A stretch of 7,117 nucleotides of DNA, from positions 1 to 7,117 of the forward strand of contig CABUKW010000148.1 in the NCBI GenBank assembly GCA_902492275.1, given 5' to 3'. The stretch is from an uncultured Peptococcaceae bacterium. GTDB taxonomy: Bacteria > Bacillota > Peptococcia > Peptococcales > Peptococcaceae. Under the pieces are notes generated by a model. The model was given only the letters and a program-made list of their open reading frames with translations, did no database searches and was not told the DNA's origin. Shown here one piece after another: positions 6,368-7,117 of the stretch (the first letter of the stretch is position 1; every line of letters starts with the position of its first letter). Made by a program: the position numbers and the translations under genes.

Positions 6368-6474
6368 TGCGTGGAAACATATCCATATGGAGAGTTGTGT
6401 TGATGGAATGGATATTGGCTATGTTGTGTGGAAAGGATGGATATTTAATATGTTGAGTGGACAGGACTGTTGAA
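6368..6474. repeat. Degenerate motif repeated every 28-29 bp upstream of the recombinase
   Basis: The motif TGnGTkGA occurs at 6368, 6396, 6425 and 6454, giving spacings of 28, 29 and 29 bp. The copies at 6395-6416 and 6424-6445 agree at 18 of 22 positions, ending in the shared ATGGATATT. The copy at 6453-6474 agrees with the second at 14 of 22, and the first copy matches only over about 10 bp. The complement of ATGGATAT also occurs at 6379-6386. The period is not a multiple of three, so this is unlikely to be coding. It could be an array of protein-binding sites; the function is unknown. Confidence 0.45.
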
Positions 6475-6499
6475 TTGGCTAATTACTATATGCTATTAT
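6470..6499 (+). promoter_or_regulatory. Likely sigma-A promoter of the serine recombinase gene
   Basis: TTGAAT (6470-6475) and TATTAT (6494-6499) are separated by 18 bp, with TG at 6491-6492 giving an extended -10. Transcription would start near 6506, leaving a leader of roughly 35 nt before the ATG at 6542. Confidence 0.55.
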
Positions 6500-6516
6500 T
6501 GGCTTATAGTAATTAG
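6479..6516. repeat. 12-bp perfect inverted repeat flanking the -10 region
   Basis: CTAATTACTATA (6479-6490) is the exact complement of TATAGTAATTAG (6505-6516), with a 14-bp spacer that contains the putative -10 box. It could be an operator, a recombinase-binding site or a leader hairpin. No T-run follows, so it is not a standard terminator. Confidence 0.75.
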
Positions 6517-6525
6517 GCGATAGAT

Positions 6526-6531
6526 GGGAGG
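6526..6531 (+). promoter_or_regulatory. Ribosome binding site of the recombinase gene
   Basis: GGGAGG ends 10 nt before ATG 6542. The ATG at 6532 touches it and opens only a 69-codon frame, so 6542 is the start. Confidence 0.8.
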
Positions 6532-6541
6532 ATGATAAAAT

Positions 6542-7117
6542 ATGCAGGAAAACTCAAAAATACATTTCATACCTCCGGTACCAAAACGAGAAAAACATGT
6601 CGGTATTTATTGTCGTGTAAGTACAAATTCGGCGGAGCAGCTTCAAAGCTTGACTGCTCAAGTATCTCATTTAACAAGATTTACGGCAGCTATGCCACAA
6701 TGGTTGCTGTCAGATGTTTATATGGATGTTGCGACAAGTAAAACAGGGTCGTCACGCAAAGAATTTAATCGAATGTTAGATGACTGTCGATTAAATAAAC
6801 TGGAAATAGTTCTTACTAAAAGCATTAGTAGGTTTGGCAGAGATACTGTTGAAATTTTAGATGCACTACATCAATTAAAGCAACTCGGTGTAAGCGTGAT
6901 ATTTGAACAGGAAAAACTGGATACTGCAAATACGGATAGCGACTTAATGATTTCAATTATTGAATCTCTTGCGCAGGCGGAAAATGAATCAAGAAGTGAA
7001 AATATAAAATGGGGTATTAAGCAACGAGCAGCATCAGGAACTTCAAAACTTTATGACAGGAGGTGCTATGGATACAAACATGATAAAGATGGTGAGTTGA
7101 TCGTTGATGAAGAAAAA
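6542..7117 (+). CDS. Serine site-specific recombinase, N-terminal part
   Basis: The frame is open to the window end, giving 192 codons of what is probably a large serine recombinase (usually 450-600 residues). The resolvase/invertase catalytic domain covers about residues 18-165. HVGIYCRVST (19-28) carries the nucleophile S27 with R25 just before it, and KSISRFGRD (93-101) holds the paired arginines R97 and R100. LAQAENESRSENIKWG (143-158) is the conserved stretch leading into the long helix. From about residue 170, RRCYGYKHDKDGELIVDEE looks like the start of the Recombinase DNA-binding domain (PF07508-type), which favours a large recombinase over a small resolvase or invertase. Such enzymes integrate and excise phages, ICEs and transposons. 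The base composition looks more AT-rich than the upstream housekeeping genes. Start ATG 6542 follows GGGAGG. The element it serves lies beyond the window. Confidence 0.9.
   Translation, partial: MQENSKIHFIPPVPKREKHVGIYCRVSTNSAEQLQSLTAQVSHLTRFTAAMPQWLLSDVYMDVATSKTGSSRKEFNRMLDDCRLNKLEIVLTKSISRFGRDTVEILDALHQLKQLGVSVIFEQEKLDTANTDSDLMISIIESLAQAENESRSENIKWGIKQRAASGTSKLYDRRCYGYKHDKDGELIVDEEK

Noticed and set aside
6243..6473. 76-codon + strand frame overlapping the end of rlmD
   Set aside because: It begins inside rlmD in another frame, lacks a ribosome binding site, resembles no known protein, and runs through the 28-29 bp repeats, whose period does not keep frame.
6368..6474. CRISPR array
   Set aside because: The repeats are degenerate with a 28-29 bp total period, leaving no room for a repeat plus a unique spacer, and no cas genes are present.
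6532..6741. 69-codon + strand frame starting just before the recombinase
   Set aside because: Its ATG touches the GGGAGG site and the frame overlaps the clearly conserved serine recombinase catalytic domain.

Overview
The window looks like chromosomal DNA of a low- to mid-GC Gram-positive-type bacterium (Bacillota; Clostridia or Negativicutes would both fit). The basis is a conserved Bacillota housekeeping cluster, purine-rich GGAGG ribosome binding sites, two TTG starts, and a serine recombinase of the type common in Clostridia-like genomes. The species cannot be fixed from this sequence alone. All recognised genes lie on the + strand.

Positions 1-3968 hold a compact run: the C-terminal HD domain of the membrane c-di-AMP phosphodiesterase PgpH (cut by the window start), the rRNA-maturation endoribonuclease YbeY, a CNNM/CorC-type membrane protein with a CBS pair, cytidine deaminase Cdd and the ribosome-assembly GTPase Era. 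Gaps are short and the CorC-like and cdd reading frames overlap, so this is probably one operon. It closes with a strong intrinsic terminator at 3976-4004. The order matches the pgpH-ybeY-dgkA-cdd-era cluster of Bacillus, except that a CorC-like gene stands where dgkA is usually found. The operon links second-messenger turnover, ribosome biogenesis (ybeY, era), pyrimidine salvage and probably ion homeostasis.

Positions 4005-6276 hold a CPBP-family intramembrane protease with its own likely extended -10 promoter, then an RlmD/RumA-type 23S rRNA (uracil-5-)-methyltransferase. Between them lies what appears to be an unannotated 126-bp non-coding insertion (4803-4928). It has 8-bp perfect terminal inverted repeats beginning GG, lies exactly between two copies of the 8-bp direct repeat AAATCATT, and contains further hairpins. 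This is the signature of a MITE, and both the ends and the duplication length resemble the IS6 family. Removing it leaves an ordinary 50-bp gap.

Positions 6277-7117 mark a change of character. A 265-bp gene-free stretch carries weak hairpins, a series of degenerate motifs repeated every 28-29 bp, and a 12-bp perfect inverted repeat around a good sigma-A-like promoter. It leads into the 5' part of a serine recombinase gene that runs off the window. This is probably the left edge of an integrated mobile element placed just behind rlmD.
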